Source: Monodelphis domestica (lineage: Eukaryota; Chordata; Mammalia; Didelphimorphia; Didelphidae). From it: a stretch of DNA of 64,000 bases. Positions 45,925-58,981 of this stretch are shown piece by piece; the first letter of the stretch is position 1; the number at the start of each line of letters is the position of its first letter. Under the pieces are notes generated by a model. The model did no database searches. It saw only the letters and a list, made by a program, of their open reading frames with translations, and was not told where the DNA came from. The stretch spans positions 16,763,383 to 16,827,382 of the forward strand of contig NC_077235.1 in assembly GCF_027887165.1 (NCBI RefSeq), given 5' to 3'. Made by a program: the position numbers and the translations under genes.

Positions 45925-46035
45925 ACTACTGCTGCTCCCTTTGTAGTACTTGACTCTCCGGGTTATTATAAAATCAGATGAGATGTTGTCTTTAAAGAAC
46001 TTCATAAACCTGAAAGCCCTATATAATTGCTTATA
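45925..46035 (+). mobile_element. MIR-type SINE 3' fragment
   Basis: The stretch with 'aaatcagatgagatgttgtc' and 'aacctgaaagccctatataa' follows the 3' part of MIR/CORE-SINEs. Old and diverged. Confidence 0.55.
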
Positions 46036-46039
46036 CTTG

Positions 46040-46230
46040 GCTCCAAGACTTTATTCATATTGCTTCTTCTACCTGGAATTACTCCTCCCATTTCTTTCAA
46101 GTTACTTAAATTCTAGCCATCTCTAAGGTCCAGCTCATGTGCCTCTACTTTGATAAAGGCATTCCTGAATCACTCTAGCAATATTGACATTCTCCCCCAA
46201 CCAATTCCCTTAACTTTTGCTCCTTTTCCC
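46040..46230 (+). mobile_element. L2-like 3' fragment
   Basis: 'ttcttctacctggaattact', 'tttcaagttacttaaattct' and 'aaaggcattcctgaatcact' resemble the conserved 3' region of LINE2. Ancient. Confidence 0.5.
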
Positions 46231-46254
46231 TTCTTGACATCTCAGTTTTTGTTG

Positions 46255-46410
46255 GTTTTAGAAAGAATGCTGGACTTGGGAGTCAGAGGACTTGTGTTCA
46301 AATTGTACCTGAGACACTCTGTAAACTCTATGACCACTGGCAATTCATTTACCTCCTCATAACATCAAATCATTACCTGGAAAATGAACATTACAGAGTT
46401 GTGAGAGAAG
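46255..46410 (+). mobile_element. MIR-type SINE fragment
   Basis: 'gaatgctggacttgggagtc', 'aggacttgtgttcaaattgt' and 'ctatgaccactggcaattca' follow the MIR/CORE-SINE body in order. Old. Confidence 0.65.
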
Positions 46411-47289
46411 TCTCTTATGCTTCTTGAAACATTTCAAAGGGAATTATCATTGCCTTTAGCACATACTCACACTTTCTTATGATGCTCTTGAATTGTTTCA
46501 TTTGGGCATGTTTTGTTGTTACAACTAGCCTATAAATTCCTATTGTACTGTCGCATTGCCTACTGTATTGTTATGCATATAATCATTTCTCAAAATCTAC
46601 TCATTCAATGAATTACTTTCCCCCCTATATTGCCCAGTGGTCAGAAAATAGCCTCTTTTCTATTACAGGCAGCATTAGTCCTGAGGAACATTCTGATTCT
46701 CCCTTTCAAGTTCTACAGGGCATAAAAGTCAACACTGTGGGGGTCATGGGGTTGCAAGGAGAGATTTTGAAAAGTAAGACAGAGGAAGCAGGCCCTCTTG
46801 GAGATCATAGCGTATTTGGGGAATAAAAAAGACACAGTGACATAGAACCTTATGTGATAATAAACATATTGGGAAATTACAAAACACAATAACATACGAG
46901 GTAAACAGGAATAGATCAAGTCTCAAAAGGAAAACTGTTCTATTGTCTTTATATGATTGACTGTGAACTGAGTAATCACATATAATCTTTTAGATAACAA
47001 ATGGCAATTCTAAGTTTTAGAAAGCGTTAGGCCCAGATAGTAAATTGTGTAGAAGATGGCAATTATAATAATAGAATATTAAGTATAGTATTAGAAAGGA
47101 TATAGTTTGGTATATTAGAATATTATAGCAGCTAATATATATTAAGAGTTTCTGTTGGACGAATAAAAACTTTAGGTTTGGGTAGTTTTCTCTAGGGAAG
47201 CTGAAACCAAGGCAGAAGAATCTGGGTTCATTGGGAGTGGAGAGTGTCCAGTTGGCCTGATAAGATAATATGAAAACAACCTCGTTTTC
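46411..47289. other. unassigned intergenic sequence
   Basis: AT-rich sequence with short frames only. Nothing recognised. Confidence 0.5.
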
Positions 47290-47646
47290 TTCTGTTTTTT
47301 GATCCTTCAAAGACTTTTGCCACTACAGGCTCCCAGAGTATTGTGATCAGAAAAGGTTACTCTGACCTACTAGTATGGAAGTTAACTTTGCACTGAACTG
47401 TGAGGACTTGGTAGCAAATGATTCAAACCCTTGTTATCAAGCACCATTGCATGTTTCTTAACATCTTCCTGTACATTCTGCTGTGAATGACATGCTAATT
47501 ACCTCTCCAAAACCTATAAAACATACTGTCAAGCATCTATGTGGGGTTTTATAAAAAACTGGGTGTGGTCGCCAGCTTTAATTTTCCACAATTAAAGTTT
47601 ACATCTTAAGTTTAGAATTATGGCCAGAAACACTTTGTTTCTAACA
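47290..47646 (+). mobile_element. possible LTR 3' portion
   Basis: A TATA-like tataaaacat (near 47515) and a second tataaaaaac (near 47550) are followed by gtgtggtcgccagc and an attaaag-type signal. The segment ends tttctaaca, which looks like an LTR. I cannot find the other end or a target duplication. Confidence 0.3.
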
Positions 47647-48293
47647 GTCTAATGTAGAGCAAGAGAAATAATGAAAGCTTCATCGAAAAAGGGCCATCTA
47701 AGGTAGCTTTTAAAGGACTGGTAGGAATTCATCCAATCAATCCTTCCATCCATATTTTTATATGCCTCATGTAAAGCAATGGTAGTACAAATGAGCCAGT
47801 GAGGTAGGTATCAGTCCTTAGCACAGACTCAAAGGTTAACTCTCCCAGCCCACCTTCTGATTAGCATGTCAGGTCCCCAGGGTGTGCCTGGCTGTATTCT
47901 AGGGAAAATCCTGAGAGATTAAGGATATTTAATATTAGAGCTCATAAACTTCTATCCTGTGTGTGTTCTTTTAAATATCATTTCACCAATTAACATCTCC
48001 CCAGTGTCAATTAACATCAATTAGATTTTCCCAAGAAATAATGTTTGAGAATATATACTTCAGTATAATAACATCCTATACCAAGAGAACATTTTCCCCT
48101 GTACACTTTGCCTGATCAAATATCAAACACTTTCAAGGCAGAACTTTGCTTTTGAAATTTTCCCCTTTTCACCAGATGGGGTTATTTCCTTCTTGGCATA
48201 GTTGAAAAGTAATTCCTCCTCAGATTTTGAATATAAGTGAAGACCCTATGAGCTAATTATCTGCCTAGAAACTGGTTTGTAGGTCTTGTGCTC
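47647..48293. other. unassigned intergenic sequence
   Basis: Ordinary AT-rich sequence with no recognised feature. Its last five bases (tgctc, 48289-48293) are the target duplication of the next LTR. Confidence 0.5.
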
Positions 48294-48907
48294 TAAAGCT
48301 TCCTCTGAGGGGAGAGAGGAGCTTTAAGGTAGGAAGATAGAGAAAGGATAGAAGTTTTAGATACCATGAGGGAGATGATGGAGTCGAATTAGAGAAGTGA
48401 GGTGGCAGGAATGAGTCTTTATTAATTATCAATGAGCCACAGCCAAGCTCTGATCAAAGGACCATTCTGAAGGCTTATACCAGTCCAGAGATCCAGATTT
48501 AATACCACACAGGTTGGAGAGATGATAGAGAAAGATTAGAGATGGAGCCTGGCCAAAGGCCAGGCTCCAGCAAGGACAGGCATCAGTGGGAACTGGAAGA
48601 GAGGAAGAGCAGAAGAGAGAAAGGCGGAGCTGGCTGGGTCATATTTAATCTCTTTGATATGCAAATATACACAGTACATAGGGATGATTATCATTGGTTA
48701 ATGACAAGGTATAGGTGTGGTTTCTCTTAACCAGGTGAGCACAAAGAAACCTGAGTTCCAGCCTAACCTGGGAGAAGCTGGGGTCAAGGGTCAGAGGCTT
48801 TCCCAGCCATGTGCAATACTGAGCATGCTCAAGACTGAGCATGCTCTCTTCTAAGACAATCTGTACACACTGTTTCCCTTGCCCATAGACAGGGGTGGAC
48901 TGCTACA
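48294..48907 (-). mobile_element. solo LTR (same family as 28792-29476)
   Basis: 614 bp, flanked by 5-bp duplications tgctc (48289-48293 and 48908-48912). On the minus strand it starts tgtagcagtccacccc and ends ...gaagcttta, the same tg...ta ends as the copy in the L1. Fossil, no internal region. Confidence 0.85.
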
Positions 48908-48912
48908 TGCTC

Positions 48913-50955
48913 CATATAACCAGGGTGATTTTGTGGGCTGAATTACAGCAAATCTCCCTGTTACAATCTATCCAATGTGCCACTGACTGCTGACGGAAGG
49001 TGAGGTTTTTAAAAAAAAGAATGTCTTTGACAAGAGGTTGGATGACAATTTGTTGGAGATGTAGGAAGAGATTCTTGGGCAGATATAGATCGGAATACTC
49101 TGTTTCTGCTAATTTAATGGCTTCCCAGAGTTATCTTTTTTTCATTTTGATTTCAAATATCATTCTCCCGTTTGTCCTTGAAATTTCTTGTTGGTTTTCT
49201 GGCTCAGAGGAAGAAAAATGCTTACTTTAAACGCCAACAAATCGTTATTATTTTTTGTTCCTTCATCAATGAAACAGTAACTGAGGGATGTATTTCAAAT
49301 TTATATCTGACTGACCTACAGGTATTTGCAGCTAGAAATCACCAAAATAATTTCCTTTAAATGTTTTAGATGTGACTTCTTTGGTGGGGTCATCTTAACA
49401 ACTGAGTTGGGTAGACTACACAGGGAGGTCCTTAAGTGCCTGGCAGCACTAGAGTTATGATGAGATAGATATGACGGGATCAGCTGATGAGCTCATAAAT
49501 TGCTTGGTAATGTAATATAAAAGTCTCGTATTAACAAGTGGAAAATAGTGGATTTATTCATGCCAAATATGCACAGTGTAAATACTTTGGGGAAGTCTAC
49601 TATCTTCTTTTTAGGGTCACTGGGGTACTATTTAGACACTCACAGCTCCGAAGTTTTGAGTGATTATCTTAATATGATCATGCATACTGTTGTGCCATGC
49701 AGCACCCAGTTGTATAATTTCTAAACAATACGAAAGTTTATTAGGCCCCTTTCCCACATGCTTTCTGGACTGTCTCCCTTTTGAGAACTTCCCCATCATC
49801 TTAATGTCCTCATGATGCTTACGATCTGTGACTATGGGATCTCAGAGAGGCCAGGAGCAACCAACTCTCCGGATTTTTCTCCATCTACTCTTTTTCCATT
49901 CCCAAGTTATTCATTCTGTTTCCCATTCCCTCGCATGCTTGCTTCATACTTTGCAGTGGATGGTTATAAATTCTTTTCACAAGCACATGTATAACCTCTC
50001 TCATATTGGTTACTGTCTCAGGGAAGAGAGAAGGGAGGATGGAGAGAGAGAATTTAGAACTGAAAATGTGAAAAAGCAAATGTTAAAAATTATTTCTACA
50101 TGTAATTGGGGAAAAGATAAAATATCACTAAATAAGTAAATATCTCCTCCTATACCCTCACCCCTCCCACAGGGTATTCAACCTTACCTCACGACTTCAT
50201 ATTTTGATGTATCTTTCCTCTGTTCGAAGTGTAACTTCCCACCTTCTCATCCTAAATAACTTTGTTCAGTGTCTTCCAGTAAATCGTCCACCAGACATTC
50301 CCCACATGCACACTGATGCTTCCTCTGGAGCTTAGGTCTTGATATTCCGTGAGTACCAACAGAGTATACAACTATCTGTCATTTTTCTTCTGTTTCATTG
50401 CATGACCAACCCACCTCCTTTTCTAGTCATACACTTTTCTGCTCGCAACCTTTATATGACTATTCCTATGAAGTTCCTCATTGGAAATAACCTGTAGCCA
50501 CCACCCACTATGCACCCTTTGGATGACACCCAACTTAAATTCTTATGAGAGCTTCCTTGGCAGAATATCAATGTTAAAACAAACAGACAGAACTTCTTTT
50601 CATGGGGGAAAGTAAGATTATTAAAAGCACTGCGCAATTACCCAAAGCAGCACAATCCATTTACTTCCTTCTGTTTCATTCCTTCCAGCTCATTGTCCAT
50701 CTACAGAGTCTATCTAATTAAAATTCATGCGGTGGGCCTCCAAAGGGTCCTTAAAGAAGGGATTCTTTTGATGGGAATTTCAGGCTTTATGGCAGGCCGG
50801 GGAGAAGTTTCGAGTAGGTAATCCTCCAAGCATATCACATGGACAGCTATATACTTTCTCTCCATAATATTCCACATCTAATATAATTCCATAGCCTTGT
50901 TTTCAGTTAAAAAATAGCTAAGCCAATATCAGTACTCGGAATAGACCAGTTACTC
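48913..50955. other. unassigned intergenic sequence
   Basis: About 2 kb of ordinary AT-rich sequence. Short frames on both strands lack codon structure or similarity I can name. No regulatory signal is claimed. Confidence 0.5.
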
Positions 50956-50959
50956 AGCA

Positions 50960-51175
50960 CACACTTTATATAACTCTCTACTGTGTATACAGTGCTTTCC
51001 TCTCCATAATTCTGTCAAATATAAATTACAAGTATTATTCTGCCATTGTAAAGAGGAAGAAACAGTCTCAGAGGGACTGAGTGACTTACCTCAAGGTCAT
51101 GTGACACAAAAGAGTCTGAGCTAGAGTTTGAGCCCAGAACTCCAAGTCTAATCAGCTTTCCTTTATATCATATGG
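50960..51175 (-). mobile_element. MIR-type SINE
   Basis: Minus-strand MIR/CORE-SINE: 'gactgagtgacttacctcaa', 'ggtcatgtgacac' and 'gtttgagcccagaactccaa' match the reverse complement of MIR in order. Old. Confidence 0.7.
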
Positions 51176-51308
51176 GCTTTCCTCTTTGGGGAAGAATTTA
51201 TGTTTACATGTCCTAGGAGGGGCTAAATGAATAAATGTATTGGGGGGTTGAAAGAAGAAAGACATGAAAGAAGTATCCAGTTCTCTATGCATAGAAACTT
51301 CTGTCTCC

Positions 51309-51365
51309 CTTTTCTCACTTAATAGGTTCAGAGCTGGGAGGGACCTCAAAGGCCATCTAATACAA
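51309..51365 (+). mobile_element. CORE-SINE (therian type) fragment
   Basis: 'cagagctgggagggacctca' and 'aaggccatctaatacaacat' resemble the start of an old therian SINE. It is cut by the L1 that follows. Confidence 0.5.
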
Positions 51366-54300
51366 CATTCTTTTTTTAAAATACGTTTATTTAGTCAATT
51401 TAGAACATTATTGCTTGGTTACAATAATCACATTATTTCCCTCCCTCCCCTCCATCCACGCTTCCCGCAGCCGACTTGCAATTTCATTGGGTATTACTTG
51501 TGTCCTTGATCAGAACCTATTTCCAGGTTGATGTTTGCACTAGAATGTTCATTTAGAGTCTCCATCCCCAACCATATCCCCTTGACCCATGTATTCAAGC
51601 AGTTGTTTTTCTTTGGTGTTTTTACTCCCACAGTGTTTCCTCTGAATGTGGATAGGGTTCTTTCTCATAGATCCCTCCAAGTTGTTCAGAATCACTGCAT
51701 TGCCACTAATGGAGAAGTTCATTACAATTGATTGTACCACAGTGTATCAGTCTCTGTGTACAATGTTCTCCTGGTTCTGCTCCTCTCACTCTGCATCAAT
51801 TACTGGAGGTTGTTCCAGTCTCCATGGAATTCCTCCACTTTATTATTCCTTTGATCACAATAGTATTCCATCACCAACATATGCCACAATGTGTTCAGCC
51901 ATTCCCCAATTGAAGGGCAGCCCCTCATTTTCCACTTTTGGACACCACAAAGAGCGCAGCTATGAATATTCTTGTACAAGTCTTTTTTCCTTATTATCTC
52001 TTTGGGGTACAAACCCAGAAGTGCTATGGCTGTATAAAAGGGCAGATAGTCATTTATTGCCTTTTGGGCATAGTTCCAAATTGCCCTCCAGAATGGCAAC
52101 AAATATGGCAATTTAGGTGAAATGGATGAATGCTTACAAAAATTTAAAATATAAATTGCCTAGACTAACAGAGGAAGAAATAAATTACCTAACCAAACCC
52201 ATATCAAAAAAAAGAAATTGAACAAGCCATCAAAGAACTTCCTAAGAAAAAATCCCCAGGTCCAGATGGATTCACAAATGAATTATATCAAACATTCAAG
52301 GAACAACTAATCTCATTATTATACAAACTATTTGACAGAATAAGCCAAGAAGGAGTTCTACCAAATTCATTTTATGACACAAACATGATACTGATCCCAA
52401 AGCCAGGCAGGTCAAAAACAGAGAAAGAAAACTAGAGCAATCTCCCTAATGAATATAGATGCAAAAATCTTCAATATAATACTAGCAGAAAGACTCCCGC
52501 AAGTCATCACAAGGGTTATTCACTATGACTAGATAGGATTCATACCAGGAATGCAAGGATGGTTCAACATTAGGAAAACTGTCCCCATAATTAACCATAT
52601 TAACAAGCAAACTGACAAAAATCACATGATTATCTCAATAGATGCAGAAAAAGCCTTTGATAAAATACAATACTCATTCTTATTAAAAACACTAGAAAGC
52701 CTAGGAACAGCAAGGTCTTTCCTAAAAATAATAAACAGTATATATCTAAAACCATCAGGAAACATTGTCTGCAATGGGAACAAACTAGAAGCCTTCCCAG
52801 TAAGATCAAGAGTGAAACAAGGATGTACATTATCACCCCTATTATTTAACATTGTACTAGAAATACTAGCAGTAGCAATTAGAGATGGAAAAGAAATTGA
52901 AGGTATTAAAATTGGCCATGAGGAAACCAAGCTATTGTTCTTTGTGTATGATATGATGCTATACTTAAAGAATCCTAGAAAATCAACCAAAAAGCGAATG
53001 GAACTAATCAACAACTTTAGCAAAGTTGCAGGATACAAAATAAACCCGCATAAGTCATCAGCATTTCTATATATCTCCAGTCTATCTCAGCAGCAAGAAT
53101 TAGAAAGGGAAATTCCATTTAAAATCACCCTAGATAATATAAAATACTTACGAATCTATCTGCCAAGACAAATACAGGAACTATATGAACAAAACTACAA
53201 AACACTCTCCACACAATTAAAACTAGGTCTAAAGAATTAGAAAATCATTGATTGCTCATGGGTGGGAAGAGCTAACATAATAAAAATGGTAATCCTACCC
53301 AAATTAATTTACTTATTTAGTGCCATACCCATTGAACTACCAAAAAACTTCTTTATGGAATTAGAAAAAAAAACATAACAAAGTTCATTTGGAAGAACAA
53401 AAGATCAAGGATATGCAGGGAAATCATGAAAAAAAATGCAAAGGAAGGAGGACTTACAGTCCCAAATCTCAAACTATACTATAAAGCAGTGGTTATTAAA
53501 ACAATTTGGTACTGGCTAAGAGACAGAAAGGAGGATCCATGGAATAGACTTGGGGTAAATGACTTTAGCAAGACAGTCTATGATAAACCCAAAGATCCCA
53601 GTTTGGGGGACCACAAAACCCACTTTTTGATAAAAACTGCTTGGAAAATTGGAAGATAGTGTGGGAGACATTAGGCTTGGATCAACATCTCACACCCTAC
53701 ACCAAGATAAACTTAGAATGGGTGAATGACCTGAATATAAACAAGGAAACTATAAGCAAATTAGGTGAACGCAGAATAGTATACTTGTCATATCTTTGGG
53801 AAAGGAAAGACTTTAAAAACAAGCAAGATCTAGAAAAAATCACAAAATAGAAAATCAATACTTTTGATTACATCAAATTAAAAAGGTTTTATACAAACAA
53901 AATTAATGCATCCAAAATTAGAAGGGAAGCAACAAATTGGGAAACAATCTTCATTACAAAAATGTCTGACAAAGGTCTAATTACTCAAATTTATAAAGAG
54001 ATAAATCAGTTGTACAAAAAATCAAACCGTTCTCCAATTGAAAAATAGGCAAGGGGCATGAATAGGCAATTTTCAGTAAAGAAATCAAAACTATTAATAA
54101 GCACATGAAGAAGTGTTCTAAATCTCTTATAATCAGAGAGATGCAAATCAAAACAACTCTGAGGTATCACCTCACACCTAGCAGATTGGCTAACATAACA
54201 GCTATGGAAAGTAATGAATGCTGGAGGGGATGTGGCAAAGTAGGGACACTAATTCATTGCTGGTGGAGTTGTGAATTGATTCAACCATTCTGGAGGGCAA

Positions 54301-54397
54301 TTTGGAACTATGCCTAAAGGGTAATAAAAGACTGTCTGCCCTTTGATCCAGCCATAGCACTGTTGGGTTTGTAACCCAAAGAGATAATAAGGAAAAA
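51366..54397 (-). mobile_element. twin-primed L1 with inverted 5' segment
   Basis: 51366-52095 is an L1 3' end on the minus strand. At 52096 the strand flips, and 52096-54397 reads L1 ORF2 on the plus strand. The inverted piece ends about 100 bases past the point where the 3' piece begins, measured in L1 coordinates. This is the arrangement produced by twin priming (rc of 5' segment joined to 3' segment). I did not find a clear target duplication. Confidence 0.85.
52100..54320 (+). pseudogene. L1 ORF2 remnant in the inverted segment
   Basis: Reverse transcriptase region from about 52200. The longest frame is 52551-53240 with [42 protein letters not shown], and LFFVYDMMLY where LYADDMMLY is expected. 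Downstream frames at 53426-53659, 53641-53850 and 54105-54317 carry the C-terminal part, including [19 protein letters not shown]. It is broken by several stops and frame changes and lacks the endonuclease. Non-functional LINE gene. Confidence 0.85.
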
Positions 54398-54402
54398 TAG
54401 GA

Positions 54403-55240
<838 letters not shown>

Positions 55241-55489
55241 GGTCATTATCATCTTAGGTTAATTACCATGTAGCTATTATGTATTCTTTTTTATTTTTAA
55301 AATTTTTTTCCAGATTACATGTTGATATGTTTATAATAATCATTTTCTAACATTTTACATTCCATTTTTTCCCGAACTCCCAAAGAAGATAGGTAATATG
55401 ATACATGTTGTACATATAATATATATCTCCATGTTCATTATATTGTAAAACGAAACACTTATTCCTTACACTAGAGATGATGCCCATTA
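55241..55489 (-). other. possible retroelement 3' end; inner edge of inverted array
   Basis: The stretch 'tttttttccagattacatgt' with 'aataatcattttctaacatt' looks like the 3' region of another old LINE or SINE on the minus strand, but the family is not certain. Array sequence begins at about 55490. Confidence 0.3.
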
Positions 55490-55745
55490 CTGGGCATGAC
55501 CAATGAGATTTGCCATGAAATGATCCAATCCTATGTTGGGTGAGGGATGCTGCTCCCTCCTTCCCTGTGTGATTGGTCTTGAAATGGACCAATCCAATGC
55601 TAAGGAGGGGCCATGGCCATTGTCCCTCCCCCAACACATGATTGGTCCAATTCAAGACCAATCCCAAGCCAGGACCCAAAGGGGTGGGACCCCTGGGGCA
55701 CACTGGGGATTGTAGTTCTCCAGACTGTCACCACACTTTAAAACC
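55490..55745 (-). promoter_or_regulatory. SBS/NF-Y palindromic unit U12 (inverted)
   Basis: Contains accaatccaat near 55587, attggtccaattc near 55641 and accaatccc near 55657. The inverted SBS-like motif is gcacactggggattgtagtt near 55697. It lies at the inner edge of the inverted array. The outer arm is truncated relative to U1. Confidence 0.68.
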
Positions 55746-56593
55746 CACAAAAGACAGACACACAGACTGATAGATGCACAAACGGACAGGCAGATAGATA
55801 CATAGACTACACCAACAGATACACAAAGATAGAGACAGATAGAGACAGACAGATAGACAGATACAAAAATCAGGATATATAGACAAACAGATGCACATCC
55901 AGTGAGACAGACTTGTAGATACACAGAAAGGAAGGCAGATAGACAGAATGACAGAGAAATTAATCTCTCGGTCCATGTGTCTGTCTGTCTGTCGCTCTGT
56001 CCTGTCTTTTTGTCCATCAATCTGTCTCTGTCTGGTAGTCTTTTACTCTTTCCCTCTCTTCATATCAACCTAGTGATCTTTCTGTCTATCTCTCTCTCTT
56101 TGAATCTGTCCACCCAAGTCTATCTCTCTAGATATTTGTCTGTTTCTGTCTATGTATTGATCTGCTTGACTCTCTCTGTCTCTCTGTCATTCTCTGTCTA
56201 TTAATCTATCGATACCTCAGTCTACCTTTCTGTCCATCTGTCATATCTAACTGTGTATATATCTGTCTGTGTCTGTCTGTCTATCTATCTCATTCTATCT
56301 GTGTCTCTCTATGTGTCTGCCTGTATATGTCTTTCTATTTATCAACCTGACTGTCTGTTTATCTGTCCATCTGTCTGTGCCTTTTTGTATATTTGTATCT
56401 CTTTCTCTATCAACTAGGTATTTATCTGTGTAGAGAAAAAACTGACTGACAGACAGATGGGCAGAAATACAGAGACTGACAGAAGCAAATACATACATAC
56501 ATATATACCTAGAGATAACCAGAAGGGACTGGCTGGCAGACAGATGGATAGATACACATACATACAGGCAGACAGATACATAGACAGCACAGT

Positions 56594-56632
<39 letters not shown>

Positions 56633-56633
56633 C
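55746..56633. repeat. GACA arm, TCTG arm, GACA/(GATA)n arm
   Basis: Inverted counterpart of the 15373-16732 block: a purine arm to about 55970, a pyrimidine arm to about 56435, then a purine arm ending in (GATA)n at about 56595-56632. Confidence 0.85.
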
Positions 56634-57211
56634 AAGTAGAAAAAACACAGAACTATTAAATAGTCAAAATCACTCTTTAATCAAGGGCAAAAGGAAATCA
56701 GCTCCAGGAGGCCTGGACAACAGAGCTGCTTAACACACACTACTGCACAGAGTCCAAGGATTGAACTCTGACCGCCCTGGTTACTGACCACTGGTAGTGC
56801 CACCACACTAGATGGACTCCAGGGAAGAAAAGAATTTGGGGATCTTCTCCACCATTTGGGGGAAATACAGGAGCAGGGAAAGATGATTGACTTTGCTCAA
56901 GCTACAAAGAAAATGGGAGTGTTCCAACTCTACTGACAGCATCCAATGAAGCTTGGGAAAAGAATAACAGCTTGAGGAGAGGGTGTAAGGGAAAGGGCTG
57001 CTGACAGTGGAGACTAAAGAATGGTCCCTGATCAGGTGGGGATTTACTTGGGACAAGAGCTCTGATTCCACAGGGGAGACAACCTAAAACAAGGAGGGTC
57101 CTTAGGATCTGCTTAGTCCCACCCAACTAGAATTGGATTTCCCAGAGTGTGCGCACTCAGTCTGAAACTGCTAGCCTGGGATCCCCTTCAAGGTAGATTC
57201 CCATGGGAAAA
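56634..57211 (-). mobile_element. LTR, minus-strand part of a head-to-head chimera
   Basis: Matches 14680-15250 (same LTR subtype) on the minus strand, from aaaacacagaactattaaat to about ccatgggaaaaa. It meets an opposite-strand LTR part at about 57211. Fossil. Confidence 0.72.
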
Positions 57212-57569
57212 AGCTCTCCTTAAGCTATGATTGCTTTTCCAAGCCTGACAGGATGCTGTCAGTAGAGTCTGAACACTCCCATTTTCTATGTAGCTAGAGC
57301 AAAGTCAATCATCTTTCCCTGCCCCTAGATTTCCCCAAATGTTAGAGAAGTTCCCCAAATTCTTTTCTTCTTTAAACTGTCCAATCTGGTGCTATTGCCT
57401 TTCCCAGGGGTCAGTGTCCAGAGCCACCAGAGTTCAGTCCTGGGACTCTGTGGAGCCTTGTGGCGCCCAGCTCTGTCTAGAGCTCTACTGTCACACTGAC
57501 CCCCTTTTCCTTGACTAAAGAGTGAGTTCTGTGACTATTGAATAGTTTTGTGTTTTTACAAGTCAACAG
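57212..57569 (+). mobile_element. LTR, plus-strand part of a head-to-head chimera
   Basis: Plus-strand LTR of the same subtype, from about ctctccttaagctatgattg to the end at aagtcaaca (57569). It pairs with 56650-57000 as an inverted repeat around 57211. Confidence 0.72.
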
Positions 57570-57717
57570 TAGTTATATAGATACATAGAGAGATACATAA
57601 AAACACACAAAGAGATATACAGCCAGACCAGACTGATTGGCAGACACAGACTCATAAGATACACAGACAGGCAGGTAGATAGTTATATAGGCTACACAGA
57701 GAGAAGCACTAAGACAT

Positions 57718-57754
<37 letters not shown>

Positions 57755-58455
57755 TTTAGATAGGTAGACAGATAGACAGATAGGGAGACAGATAAGGAGA
57801 CAGACAGAAAGACAGAGATACATATAGAAACACATGGATACATAGATATAGCCAGATGGGACAGACGTGCAGACAGAAGGGCAGGCTGATAGACGCATAG
57901 ACAGGCAGGAAGATAGACAGAATGACAGAGAAATGAATCTATCTGTCACTCTTTATCTATGTCTGTCAATCCGTCTGTCTGTGTCTCAGTCTGATTTTTT
58001 CTCATTCTGTCTCTATATCAATCTATTGATCTAGCTGTATGTATCTATATTATTATCTGTCTATCCTTGTTTGTCTGTCTATCTATCTGCCTGTCTTTCT
58101 GTGTCTCTCTCAGTCTGTCTGTCTCTCCATTCCATCTTCCCTCGGTCTGTCCTTCCATCTATCTGTCTCTGTCTGTCCGTTTGTTTCACTCTCCAATATT
58201 CTGTTCTATTAATCTTTCAATCTCTCTGACTATCTCTCATTCTGTCTGTTTGTGTTTCTATGACTTCTTTCCATCTTCCTATCTATTTATCTCTCGATCT
58301 GTCTGTCTGCCTGCCTGTCTATCTCTCTGTCTGTGTCTGACTATGTGTCTCTCTATGTGCTATCTCTATATCCGTCTATCTGCCCTGCTACCTATCTGAC
58401 TAACCATCTGCCCGTCGGCCTGCCTATCTGTCTTTCTGTTTGTCTGTCTCTATCC
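57570..58455. repeat. GATA/GACA arm, pivot, TCTG arm
   Basis: Inverted counterpart of 13813-14674: a purine arm to about 57950 with a short (GATA)n at about 57727-57751, then a pyrimidine arm to the LTR piece. Confidence 0.85.
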
Positions 58456-58587
58456 CTCTGGATTCTCACGGGATCAGGGAACAAGTACAAACTTTGGGGA
58501 CTCCAACCTACAAGCTCCTCCGGAAACCCAGGCTACACCAGATACGTCTAGGCCACAAGTTTGGGGTTTCTTGATTCCAGGTTGACA
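58456..58587 (-). mobile_element. LTR 5' piece (inverted)
   Basis: Reverse-complement counterpart of 13686-13812 and 31312-31440, ending ttgattccaggttgaca at 58587. Confidence 0.7.
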
Positions 58588-58981
58588 ATAGGAAAACCGG
58601 GATGGCCATTGACCTTTGACATTCCCTCAGACAGGAGATTGCGGAGATTGGTGTGAGAGCAAATGAGTGTTCTAAAATTTTAACTCTGTCTTTGCAAGAT
58701 AGGATTCACGGTGGTGTCAATCAAGAGAACATGTTCTGCATCTTGCATTCCTTCAATTGTTACAGCTGTGTAACAAATAACCATATAAACAACATACAGA
58801 GAATCACATGGGATTTTACTAGTCTGTGCTATGATCTTCATCACGTGTCAAACTGTCAGCAATTCTGTTTCCTGCAAAAGCCATACTGTGCCTGCATTAA
58901 CAGGCCACCATTGCCAAATACAGCTTCTACTCTTTCCTGATTTGATGCAGTGAATGTGTTCACAGCATCAGCAATAAGGTG
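58588..58981. repeat. inter-LTR spacer module, copy 4 (inverted)
   Basis: Reverse complement of 13294-13685 and 30917-31311. Its last four bases (ggtg) fit the 4-bp duplication at the ERV site. Confidence 0.6.
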
